Below are positions 12,481-24,481 of a stretch of DNA of 61,620 bases, one piece after another. The notes beneath the pieces are model-generated. The model was not told the DNA's origin and ran no database searches. It saw only the letters and a list, made by a program, of their open reading frames with translations. Numbering within the stretch: the stretch's first letter is position 1; each line of letters opens with the position of its first letter. This DNA comes from Trichoplax sp. H2. Taxonomy: Eukaryota; Placozoa; Uniplacotomia; Trichoplacea. Location of the stretch: positions 1 through 61,620 of the forward strand of contig NOWV01000291.1 in assembly GCA_003344405.1 (NCBI GenBank), read 5' to 3'. The translations under genes were made by a program, and so were the position numbers.

Positions 12481-15400
12481 ACTGTAGGACACTAAAGTAT
12501 ATGTTACTACTCATGGGTTATTTTAGTACAACCTACTACTTATTTATATTACAAGGGTTTGTTTAACAGTGAAATTAACTAATCTCTACTAGCATATAAT
12601 ATTAGCAGTTGTAACTACATTCATAACTTACTGCTATTTACGAATTGAAAACAATCATATAAATTTTATAACGAGGTATCGATTACCCATTACTACACGT
12701 ACAGTAACATTGAGTTCGTTAAGATTAATATTTCTTTACCTTCGGGGTATTTATATAGTAATATTTTATACGGCAGTAGTGCATAATTGAAATCAAAGTC
12801 TGATTTAGCTAAAAAGAAGTTAACAATCGAAGGATTAGAAGTCGAAGTTAATTAATCCATTTCCTTAATTTACACCTATAATATGCATCTGGCATCATAG
12901 CTGAATGCAGATGACAGCAATTGTAGTACTTAAATCAACCTTGACTATTCTTATGTTTGTTTTCGCCTTTGATAATGCATCACAAGAGTTAAATCATGAA
13001 AATTATTTACATCTGAAAATTAAAATGATGATATTTTAACTGCGAACTAACTCTCATAGATTATCGTTCTGCGCTGTATGTATTCTACTAGAAAACTTTA
13101 CATGCGTCATTAATGTGATGTTCTTCCTTGATTTTCTCATATTTTTTAATTTAATATGTCGCCGATTTCATCATGAAATTTTACGTATGAAGGGAGTAAG
13201 TTAAATATTATTTATTCACTAACTGTTCAAATTGTATGCAAGCTATACGCGTAATTAGACATTGCATAGCACTAGAACTAAAATTATATCAGAGATTTAG
13301 AATTAGGAGGTGTATTTTAGCTTTCTTATTCTATAATGCAAATACTAATTAAGTTTACTTTATGCTAAATTAATCGCTATCATCTCGCTTGGATCGATCT
13401 GAAGTAAACTTTGCTCGGTAAGAACTCTTCTTCTATAAAGCTTGCTACACTCTTTAATGTTCGTGTATAATCTATAATTTTTTAAAGTAATAGTTAATCG
13501 TTTATTTTATTAGATTTAGTAACAATTACAATACATATTATTAATATTAGACAAATAGAGACTTTCAGATTCTTAAATTACCCTACTATAAAATATAAAT
13601 TATTACAACAATTGCTACTGCTCGAAGATATTTTAAAAAGAATTTAAATCATTGACATAACTTTAAGAATTGGTTAATAGCAAAATGCAATGAAATTTTT
13701 TTACCTTATGTATTGACTAGAGATATATAGCAATCCACTTGCTTTCAGTTAGATAGCAGAACGGGAGCAGCTCTTATTTAATGACATTGGAAATGCAAGA
13801 AACACGCAGGCTTTCAGATCTGTCGAAAAGATTCTTAATTGATAATTAACAATAACAGTATAATTTAAGTAGAGACTAAACTGAAATTAAAACTGAAAGC
13901 AATTTGCTATTATACATCCTTAAGAAGTTGTAAGCTAGCTTAGGTACGATATCTGTAAGAGTATATCTCGTAACAGGATTTGTATCTGCGGTAGAGTTGT
14001 TTAAAGTTTACATTTTATTTTACACTTAAATGGAACATGTAATCGTTTATATTTCGCCAGCGAAAGTCTATGCTATTACAATAAAGTTAATTTTCTTGCT
14101 GTAATCCTATAACTTAGTTACAAATTTAGTGTATATTTTATCTATGGAGATAATACTGCATTTTAATGCAATTTTTTCCGCCTGTAAAATTCATTCAATT
14201 CAACTAATTCTTGTGCATGATGAACGGTGGCTAAAACTGCAGCATATATTATTTTGTTGTTACTGTAGCTTGGCATACAACCCTCACTTTAAGATTCGAT
14301 ATTTAAATTCTTATGTATAGTATTCGCAAGTAATGACTAGTTAATGGCAAGCTATGCGCTCTTAATTCGCCTTCGTAGAAGATTAACGAAACGAGTCCGT
14401 TATTTTCTCGATTTCTTTTCGCAGTCATCGTAGTACTATCATCGACTATTAAAATTAAAATTTAGAAAAGTAGCATAGAAATATTTGAATCATTATTTCT
14501 TTAAATTATTACACTTTTGCTTTAGTGATCACCGTCCTTTATTTTGGATGTAAGAGTACCGTTACCCCAAATTTTAAGCTAGTAAAGGTAGTCATCGATG
14601 ACTTTACTATTCACATTCGTTGGATTAAGCAGATCTATCATACGTGATGATCTCAGCTAATTACAGTAGTGGTGTGTGTTAAAGTGTACTAGTAAGATAA
14701 ATTAAAGCATTATCCGAGGTAAAACTGATCAATGTGCTTAATAAAGCAATTTTCGTACATAATGGTGTAGTAAAGGACTAAAAGTAGAGTCCTTTATAGC
14801 TTTCAGTATGTAACTAATGTTATTTTACTATAGAAAATACCTAGAAAGTGATAGTGTCTTTCAGTTTTATCCTGCCAAATCATCATGACGCCATCTTTTC
14901 TTCTTCATTATTTTATACGGTATTCTATAGATTATTATAGAAGTAGCCCTAGAGCAATTGCCTAATCTAAAGAAAGGGGGTTTGATAGTCTATTCAAATT
15001 GTAAATGAATTTGACTTAGTAACAAGACCCTATCCATAGAGAAAGGGGATTTATAACATCACGATAAAGTACTGTAATGTAGTCTATAATTGTACAGTTA
15101 CCGTACAACCTGACGCTAAAACATCAACTGTCAATACTTAGTGATACTAATGTCAGAAAAGTAGTCGTAATAGTCATATAAAATTTTTTGTCATATACGA
15201 TTTTACTACAATTACCTCAGTCCCGTTTTTAGCAAAAAGAGGGTTCTTGCTACATCTTGTACTTATGTTAAACTAAGTGATATCCCAATGTTTTAATCGT
15301 ACTTTAGTATAATCTATAATGGATATCCTGATGAGAATATGCACTAATCATTTATGTATATACTGTATGCAAAACCAGTTATCTATCTGTTAGTTTAAAT

Positions 15401-16700
15401 TAAGTAAGCCTCGATAAGCTGGATGCTAATGTGCCATATTTAGTCAGTACAATTCGCGAAAGTGAAAAACAGATAAGAAATATTATTTACGGGCATCTGC
15501 TGATATCATAACCATACATTGACCTATAAATCATCACAAATCATAAGATATTTCAAGGATCGATCGACTTTACTCGATCTTACTGTAGTAAATTTAAACG
15601 ATATTGTTACTGAGGCAAGCTCCGAAATAATAAAGACCTTGTTAATCAAAATATCTAATATAAATTGTTGTTTGTTCCGGTAGTCTAATAAGCGTTAATG
15701 AATACTTGTTTATTGATAAGGTTAATGTCTAAGTAATTGAATACTAATACCTAAGTGTAATCCAGCGGATCTAGTAGATTCTTTTACTAGGATTTATCTC
15801 CATAAAGTAAAGCCCTTAAACCTATTACCCGTTGGCAGCTTATCTGTGTAGTCGAGTGTTAGTTCAACTACGATAAGTCGCCTAAGTCAGTTGGGGACAC
15901 GAGTAGTCGTGATAATAGCGTTTAAGACCCGTTCGAAAGGGCAATTCGTAACAGATGTATAATAATTTTATACTTTAATCTACAATAGTATTCAATAGCG
16001 CAGCAATAGCCACTGCTTTTAAAAAGTTGTTTACAGCATTCGCCATTCGATATTACCATTAACTGTCATAGCTTATTTTTATAGATTACAAAAATTAGGT
16101 CTGAATATGCCAGCGGTAGAGTTTTAGTGGGGTACAGTATATTAAATAGGTTACTCACCATCATTAGAGCAATTTATTAAACGAATATTATGATGCCATT
16201 TACTTACTCTGAATGCGAACATCAGTTTGGGCGTATAGTATATATAAAAAATTTTGATGATACTGTGCAATTTTCCTTTTATCATGCTAATTGTAGAATA
16301 CTCTAACTAAAAGCGCTTTCCTTTCATCTCACCAGCAAATAAAAAATCTTATAATGCAACTTAAATAAAAATTATCTCTATGATAAATAGATGTCATCAG
16401 AATTTATTATAGTACAGTAATACAGTCTTCGCGGATTGTCTAATAGGATAAACTACTAAAATACAGAAAGCTTCTATCAACAGCTATTACATTTTTGTTC
16501 TAGTTGTATCGAAGGTCAAACAGCTGAATTATTCATTCACTTAATTGTGTGCAACGGGAAAGCTATTCCTACTTTTCACATTTTCAGCATGAGCAATCGA
16601 TCTGTCATGTCTGCGATTCCTCAACAAATTAAGTCTCTTTACGAAAGAGTGTAGAAAATTATGAATCAGACTTTCATATTCGTGTTCCAAACAAGGGATA
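12481..16700. other. Gene-free AT-rich unique sequence
   Basis: I see no open frame with convincing coding character, no RNA gene and no clear repeat. Short frames near 14129 and 16541 have no recognisable domain and no supporting splice pattern. Confidence 0.6.
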
Positions 16701-16701
16701 A

Positions 16702-17127
16702 AATTATTACCCTTACCCACATCGTGAGTAATTCCCATTTTTTTCATCAGTGATATATATAGAGAGCTTGGGAAATGGATAGAAGCAAAGGAATTGAATT
16801 AAAGTGCACTAAAAATAGCAAAAAAACTAAAGGAAGGAATGATCACGGCTGGATGTCTACACAGTCAAGCAAGAATTATGCAATTACTTGGATTGGATAG
16901 AGCACTGGATGATGATATCGAATCGCTAGATTTATATCGTTTAGTTGAGGATGATGAAGATATTGGCGATACTTATCTATTGACTACATAGTATATAAGA
17001 GGTGGTGTAGTTCGATAATCTGGCAATCGAGTACTTGAAAAGCTCGTGAATTCCAAAGCTAAGGAGATACCAAATAGATTATTACCCTTACCCTTACATC
17101 GTGAGTAATTTCCATTTTTTTTCAATA
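16702..17127. repeat. Direct-repeat pair around a coding remnant
   Basis: The segment at 16702-16751 (TTATTACCCTTACCCACATC, then GTGAGTAATTCCCATTTTTT) recurs at 17077-17127 with minor changes (TTATTACCCTTACCCTTACA, then the same GTGAGTAAT block). The two copies flank the 63-codon remnant at 16803-16991. The cause is not clear; a local duplication or a pair of short dispersed repeats would both fit. Confidence 0.6.
16803..16991 (+). pseudogene. Coding remnant, possibly of the TPR gene
   Basis: Between stops lie 62 sense codons with natural protein composition: a Lys-rich helix (SALKIAKKLKEGMI), then an acidic stretch (LDDDIESLD, EDDEDIGDTY). It starts right after a stop without its own initiation context, and no exon could be joined to it with confidence. 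It may belong to the decayed TPR gene that follows 700 bases downstream, but it has no recognisable domain by itself. Confidence 0.35.
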
Positions 17128-17710
17128 CTTTGGTCAAGGCAAGGCCATCTGCCTTTCCTGTAATTCTTTCAGCATGTTTGCAAATTTACTGCTGAAATTA
17201 TAATAAACTGGTGATTTTTCCTGATTTTAGTTAGTGTTTAAGTGATTGCTAGTTTTAAAAAGTCAAGCTTTAAACAACTATTAGGCTATGATTGCTATAA
17301 TATTCTCCATTTGCTTAAAAATCTTTTCAAATTTTATAATCAGTCTTTGATCACAATTATTTTTATGTTACTACATCCTAGAGTAACATTGGTGTTCTCT
17401 ACAAATAAACTAATAGCAAGAAATTACATAAGGTTAGTAGAAGAAAAGAATGGTATTTACTGCATGTGTTGAATCATGCTAGGTTACAGCCTAGATATAC
17501 GTCATCAACTAGTTAAGTAGCTATAGTAAAGTAATGTAAAAAGATGTAAAATTTACAAGCTTATTGTGTAATTAGTAGATCTATCTGATGCGATAGAGGC
17601 GTAAGAAGTACTTTTTAAAATTATATAGAAAGAACAGCAGGAGAGAATTATAAACGCGAAAGAATGCTTATGATAGTTTATATCTATAATCAAACAGCAA
17701 TATAAGGGAC

Positions 17711-18072
17711 ATCTATTCTAATCAAAGTAAATATGAAGAACTTATTTCAGCACTTGAAAAATCACTCAAAATTCGATTATTTTCCGCGAGGACAATCTTT
17801 CTGAACTTGTGAAATCTTATAGCAACATTGTAAGTATTTATAAAAATCAGGGCAAGTACAATAAAGCTCTTTCTATATGTCAGAAATTGTAAAATACTCT
17901 TATTATAGATATTTTCGTCGTCATCACACTATGCTGCTGCATAATATAATACTCTGTGAGCTACTTATGATAATCGAGGCAATCATAACGAAGTTGCCTC
18001 TATGCATGAGGAATCTCACCAGATTTTGCTATCAACTCAGATTGCAATTATCCCAATATTGTGCGTATTAAT
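17711..18072 (+). pseudogene. Decayed tandem-TPR gene fragment
   Basis: Three tetratricopeptide-like repeats are readable but lie in shifted frames. The first reads YSNQSKYEELISALEKSL (from 17714). The second reads YSNIVSIYKNQGKYNKALSI (about 17818-17880) and is followed by a stop. The third reads ATYDNRGNHNEVASMHEESH (about 17960-18020). The spacing and the N-Q-G-K-Y-x-x-A-L pattern match the 42-residue TPRs of kinesin-light-chain type found in large NB-ARC/NACHT-TPR families. At least two frame breaks separate the repeats, no start is visible and there is no long open frame. I therefore call it a pseudogene fragment. Confidence 0.7.
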
Positions 18073-20690
18073 AAGAAGAAGCGTTTTGTCAACCTTCTTT
18101 CAAAGAAAATAAAAATTTAGAATAATTTTGCTAAATGGCACAAACAATACAATGAAATTCTATACCGCTCAAGCAAATTTAAATCAAAAATTGTTGTACT
18201 TACCCGTAATTGAATAAAGAATTACTTAGTGCAATAATGTAATATAATGTAGGTGAACATACAGGCATACTGTAGCCTTATAATACGAGTAAATTATTGT
18301 ATTTTTCCTTTTATGCGGCAAAATAGATCAATAGTTTATCTTATCCCATTCTACCTCCTATCTGCTGTAAATTAATAGCACATTACAGGAATTATAGGTA
18401 CGCAATGCACAGTGTAATCCTATTATGATGATCTAGATCTGTTAAGGTAGCGAGTTTTACTTGCTAGTCATTTATGTTATAAACGAAATAGTTAAATACA
18501 GTACAGTATCTCTTTTAGCAATACGTTAATATTAAATATTCATGTGATACACCAACATGATATTAAACTAGCAATTCAATCGGTATAGTTGCTCTTTAGA
18601 GTAATATAAGCAATACGGATAATAATAATAATTATTATACTTGATATATCTGCCAGTATCTCTTTTAATCAGTAATGCAAACTCTGCCACTTAGTTGTAT
18701 TCTTTGAAAAATACTACAATAGTAAAGTAGCCTACGAAAGAATGATTTAAAGATACGAGATAACATTAATCGTTGTAATATTTTCATGTATCATTTTTCA
18801 TTGATAGCGACTTCTTTTTCAATAATTTAACTACAATAGGCCGGAACAAGTTTAAGTCAGTTTATGATATGTGAGTATAAATGCAACACATACATATGAA
18901 ATATAATTCGGAATAAGTTACGAAATTATAAGAAAGTACCGTATGATCTTATCATTTAGTCAATTTCATGTTTCGTTATTTATTCAAGATTATTTTTTTA
19001 ATTTTATGCTTATCTACAAGCCCAATAAGAATGTTAACTCAATACACAGTAGTCCATAAACTGTAATTTCTTGAGTTGACTATTAGGTCAATTATTCTAG
19101 GATAAAGAACGTTGAACTCGCCGTAGGTGTACAATATTTTCATATTACATTAATTAATTTTCAGAGAACACTCGATAAGGAAAGGTACATCATTTTCACA
19201 TTGTACTAGTTAGTATAATCACTCTCATATATCTTTCTGCTATTCTTAATAAAAGCAATCGTTCGCAAAGCAATTGGAATAAACTGCTTATATGACTGGT
19301 TTTGGATAAACAGTTGAACCTCACATTATTAGTACCATCCTAGCTGATGATAAAATGGAAATATCTCCATAATTTATGCGTAGGTAACTGTCAATTGCTA
19401 TCATAATTTTCATACTAACAGTTACAAAATTGAATCATACATTGACAAAATATTGTACAATATCACTTTATCGGATTTCTTCCGATTTTAAAATATGATT
19501 GGTCAATCCACTAAATCTATTAGCTTCAAAATGATAAGGATCTACACGAAAAGGATGCAGAACGACATCAATCCGGCGATTTAATGAAGTAATGTCTTAT
19601 TTTATTCTAGTCTTGATAAAATTTCAAGCAATATCTGAAAGTAATATCCATGCTGATCGACTTCGATGTAATATATATCAGATTTTAAGTAACCTATATA
19701 GAGATTAAGCTACACCCTAAATAACTGACGTACAATCCTACATACATTCATCTATTGCCTATCTACATCAATAATTTCAAAAATTCAGTAGTTTATTTAC
19801 AGTAGCATTATTTGAAATTTAGCCTATCTAATTTTTTTGAGCAGTAGAGATTTTAAAATATGAGTAATTGACTAATAAATTCCGTTATACCTCGGAACAG
19901 GAATCTCTATACAAAAAGTCTATAGAAAATCACCAGCCTCATATTATTAATGACGCAATGTCATATTTATGCAAGTTTTACTCGAAATGCAATATAATAC
20001 GAGTGAGTGTATCTTAACATGGCCCAAAACAAGTTTAGGTCTTAATAGAACATTCGAATCCTACATCCGTAGCTTAGCTATAAGTAGGCATTAATAAATG
20101 TTTTCTTTCGTTCATGCATTATGTTTTCGTGACTCCCTTCTTCTTTTTCAGCATATTCATTTTTAATAGCTAAAAATGTAAAATTTAGAGCCGTATTATG
20201 ACGTATATATGCTATGAATGGGTATAAATTAAAATTTAGTCATAAATGCATTCATACAGATATGCGATAAGTAGATATTAAGTCATTCATAAATTCCATT
20301 TATCCATATTTATCCGTGATTGCCTTTTTCTTTCCAATTTTATGCATATTTACAGACGCCCAAAGGTACAGACTCTTTACTTCATTAATTATTCCGTAAC
20401 CTACTATAGCATATTCTATGTCCTGGATAAAACATCACATGATTCGCCATACGTGTACTCCATTATTAATAATGTTATTATTATAAGTAATACTCCTATT
20501 CCATACTGCAGTGCTCTACCTCAAAATCTTGATGATTTTCCATATTGTATCGCAATCATGACGTAATCTATTAGTATTACCAGTAGTATGCAATAAAGCT
20601 ATAGGTTGAACTTGGAGAAAACTCCATCAATCTGCTAGCCGAAATTACTTTACCTTTCAATGCAAAACTGTTCCGTCTACGGTTAATCAA
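18073..20690. other. Gene-free sequence
   Basis: No supportable gene, RNA or tandem repeat. A 74-codon frame at 20342-20566 is AT-rich with no domain and no splice partner. Confidence 0.55.
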
Positions 20691-20698
20691 GTAATACT

Positions 20699-21112
20699 AT
20701 GGCGATGCCAAATAAACCTCTAAAAGGTACCCCTGAATTCCAAGCTTTAAAAGCATGCCATATGAATCTGATCTATACCATACCTACTGATGATGTACTC
20801 CATCAATTATTTGAAAAAGGCGTTATACCGGTTGATTTATTAGTTGGACAGGGTGTAGCAGTACCTTTCGAGAGGGCTAAAAATGAAAAATTACTCTTGC
20901 AGATTTACTCTGGTACTTTAGGAGATTTTTACACATTTTTAAGTGTATTGTGTAGTAAAAACTGTGTTAACAAACAGCCAAGTATTCGCTTGAAAGAAGA
21001 GCTACTTAAAAGAGGAATCGATGTGGAAAAAAGCAGAACAGGTATCCGTTATCGTTCAATATTGACAACGTGGCCGTTGCTATTCTATTCCTATTTATCA
21101 TGTTTGTATTAG
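20699..21112 (+). CDS. Short CARD-like death-fold protein, possibly one exon
   Basis: The frame encodes 137 residues starting MAMPNKPLKG. Residues about 12-105 look like a six-helix death-fold domain of the CARD type: a helix with LKACHMNLIYTIP, then DDVLHQLFEKGVIPVDLL, a linker, EKLLLQIYSGTLGDFYTFLSVL, and IRLKEELLKRGID. The leucine spacing, the G-V-I-P-x-D turn and the F-Y-x-F-L helix are typical of CARDs, which recruit partners in apoptotic and inflammatory complexes. The tail after residue about 117 is hydrophobic and unlike a death fold. The sequence AACAG/GTATCC at about 21039 could be a splice donor, so the true gene may continue. I could not find the next exon. The call rests on pattern, not on an identified homologue. 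Confidence 0.45.
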   Translation: MAMPNKPLKGTPEFQALKACHMNLIYTIPTDDVLHQLFEKGVIPVDLLVGQGVAVPFERAKNEKLLLQIYSGTLGDFYTFLSVLCSKNCVNKQPSIRLKEELLKRGIDVEKSRTGIRYRSILTTWPLLFYSYLSCLY

Positions 21113-22294
21113 AAGATCCAATTGTAATATATAAGAGGCAATAGTTGAATAATAAATAATATTGTCAGTGCTGATTATGTTCATTTTCATCTTCTGCTGT
21201 AATTTTTTATGATGTTATAAGATTAAGAACTCTCTAAACTTAGTCGTATAGAGGAAGCTTTTTGTTTACACTTTACTAGGAAAATAGCATTACTTGCGAA
21301 TTCTTTTGATATTCATTTCTATTACAAGAATGTAATAATCACCTAGACTATTCCTGGACAAATTCTTCTCGTCATTTTAATATTTTACATCTACCGCATA
21401 AAATTGTATCAAATATATTTTAATTCGACAATCGCCAACTACAGTTTGTCTTTCATTACTTCTATCTTCGCTGCCTTACTTCAATATCTAACCACTTACT
21501 ATACCTTTACTACCATTAGTAGCCATTAATCATAATGATATAATTACCTTCGTACTATTTTACTCTAAATTAGTAATGTCCAACCAATAAATTTCATTAT
21601 CCGATACTGCTGCGTTGGTACAGTACTTGCTTTTACGTTAATATTTATCTAGACTACCGACCAATCGACAATAATTAGTCATTACCCCACTGCGGCTAAA
21701 CTATAATCGAATTCACACTTATTTCAATGTTTAATTCTTTGAGTACGAAATAGCTTTATCAACGCACTAGGAAATCTCACTACAGTATAACTTTCACATG
21801 GTTTGCAACATGTTAATAATCTAGTGCATTTCAAGCAGAAGTGAAGGTGATCTCAAACAAATTAAGCTTCTAAAAATTGTAGATTATATAAGAGTAATTA
21901 AAATATACATAACCTATATAATATATTGTTAATTAATTATCGCCTTGCTACGGTACCTTGTTGTGTTGATATTCAGTGCATTACTCATATACTTGGATAT
22001 TTTTCTTGATTTTTTGGATACTATTTCTTTAGTCGAGAAAAGATACGATGTTCATTAATGATTTAATACTTTAGTTCTATGCCGTATATTAACAACGCAG
22101 TTGTTATTTCTATGAGTACGATGGGGAAAAAAATTGGCTACTGCCACTATAATATTTTTATGCATTTCGTGAACCCAAAGGAACGTGATTCGTCTAATTT
22201 GTCTATGGTTCAACTGAATTAAACAGAAACAAATTCTCGTTTTAGTTTATTATGCTAACAGTTATTGTACTGATTTAAAGATCCATATAAAGAG
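21113..22294. other. Gene-free sequence upstream of the RCC1-repeat gene
   Basis: Nothing coding is visible on either strand. The last few hundred bases should contain the promoter of the downstream gene, but I see no distinct TATA or initiator. Confidence 0.5.
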
Positions 22295-24481
22295 ATGAGG
22301 GTGGAACCCTCTGAAGTTTATGTGTGGGGAAGTAAACGGAATTTACTCTTGGCGGCAGATGAAAAGGTAAGGCAATTTACGTATGATTAGAATCAGAGCC
22401 GTGGGGCTTATCAAGTATGGTAAAATGCCTGTAAGCACGTATTTGCAATCATTCTGACGGTAGATTAGAATTCTATTCAGGGTCTAATTAATAACTGATT
22501 ACGGTAGTAGGCATTCGTTATTTACTGTGATGTATATTAAAGATTTTCCAAGTTGCGTTATCCTATACGAACGTCATCGTACTTTTACTGTTTCCATTTC
22601 TCATAACATCGGAATCACCGTTGAGAATCATTATATCTTATTAACATATCGTGCAACTTCGTACAGTCGTATTTCAAATCACTATAATTTGGATCTGTAA
22701 GAGATTTTCGCAGTTCACTTTGTCTACTAGAAAATGTGATTATTGATGGGTATTTAATATACGTAGAAGCACATCCCATATTGGGATTTGAAGAATAATT
22801 GTGGTAAGGGCAATTAGAGAAGATTAAATCGGTAGTTAATATATTACTTGGGATTTTAATTGACAGAATCCGCTCGAACCTAACAAAAGTAAGCTACTAG
22901 AAAATCTGGATCCATCTGATATCGCTTGTGGATATGACTCCTTGTTTGTTGTTTCGAGAAATGGTGGCATTTTTGCTTGTGGTAAAGGGCATATGGGCTG
23001 TCTTGGTTTAGGAAACTGCGATGATGTTAATGTACCTAGACAGATTCCCCAACTTTTACCAGTGATGGTAACCACGGTCGCTATTCATCCAGGTGGTAGA
23101 CATGCAATGGCTCTAACAGCCGAAGGTAAAGTTTATTCGTGGGGTTGCGGTGATCGCGGTCAACTCGGCCATGGAAATACGCTGTAAGAAGCAAAAGATA
23201 CTATTTCTAATAATTTGTCGCTTCGATATTCGATAATTAATTATTATATGTGTATAACTTTAAATTTTAATTCGGCGAGTAAGCCAAAGATAATAGTTAT
23301 CCAATTCTGTTTTACTAATGTATCCTTTTCCGTGCTTTCTTGGTTATTGTTAGAGGATATCTGGACCCTACACTGATTGATGAGTTAAAATCAAAGGAAG
23401 TTACGAAAATTGCCTGTGGAGCAATGCATAGTATAGCCGTGCTATCGGATGGTAAAATATTTAGTTGGGGAGATGGTTCAAACGGAGCATTAGGTCATGG
23501 GAATAACCTGGCGCAACTACTACCGAAGAAGGTAAATATTAATCGCTTAAATAACAAGAAAATTTTCCGGGCATTTTATTTGCCAATAACTCCTTGTAGC
23601 TTACTTTGTCTAAATTATTGATTCGATTTTTTCTTCGTTTTCACTTTGCAAAAGATAATGTCGTTAAACGGCAAGCATATCATGGCTGTTGCTTGCGGAG
23701 AATGTTATACTATCGCGGTAGCTGGTGATGATGTTTGGTCATGGGGCCTTGGTGGCAATGGCGAATTAGGCTATGGAGTCGAAATGCCATCATACTATAT
23801 GCCTACAAAAATTGAAGCCCTCTTCTTTAAAGGTATAACAAATGTTGCTTGCGGCTATGCAACATCTTTTGCAGTGAGTGCGAATGGGAAGGTTTGGGCA
23901 TGGTACGTTATCTATTAACCAGATCTAACCATAATTGCAGTCAATCCTGTTTTATTTAGACGTTAGCGTTCGCCTACTTTATCAAGAAAGAAAGAATATA
24001 AGTTCAACATGACAGAACAGTACTTTATTTCATTTTTTGCAGGGGTTCTGGCGATCGTTTTAGGCTAGGACTTGGAAATGAAAAAGTAATTGTAAAGCCT
24101 AGGCAAATTCAAGGTGATTTAAAGGGTAAAAAAATCAAAAGAGTAGTGGCTAGCTTGTTCCATGCGTTGGCTATAGATGAAAATGGACAGGTAAATCAAC
24201 TATGTTATATCATGACAGAAACACAAAAGCTTTAATTTGCTATCAGAATGCATGCGGAAATAAAATAAATCTCGAATACCTCATCCGTCTACGAACATTT
24301 CTTATCGTTTAATTTCTACCTAACTTTTGCTATATAGGTTTACATTTGGGGTAGTCAAGAAATTGGGCCGGTAGGAAATGATGAAGATGCGGTTAATAAA
24401 CAACCCAAGAGCTTTAATTTGGTCAATAAGAAAATGTCTAATATAGCTTGTGGTAATGAAATCTCGATTGCCTGGACATAA
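22295..24481 (+). CDS. RCC1-repeat protein (six exons, 368 aa)
   Basis: Six exons join in phase: 22295-22366, 22867-23183, 23354-23531, 23655-23902, 24043-24190 and 24338-24481. All introns are GT-AG; the acceptor before exon 4 (CAAAAG) is weak. The product starts MRVEPSEVYVWG and is almost wholly RCC1 beta-propeller blades. Each blade has the W/A-G-x-G-x-x-G-x-L-G signature (for example YSWGCGDRGQLGHG, FSWGDGSNGALGHG, WSWGLGGNGELGYG, AWGSGDRFRLGLG) followed by V-A-C-G-x-x-x-x-x-A-V. Such propellers act as guanine-nucleotide exchange factors or protein-binding platforms. At 368 residues with nothing else attached it resembles stand-alone members such as SERGEF or RCCD1, but I cannot choose between them. 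Exon 1 encodes only 24 residues, and the start is the first ATG in frame with the propeller. Confidence 0.85.
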
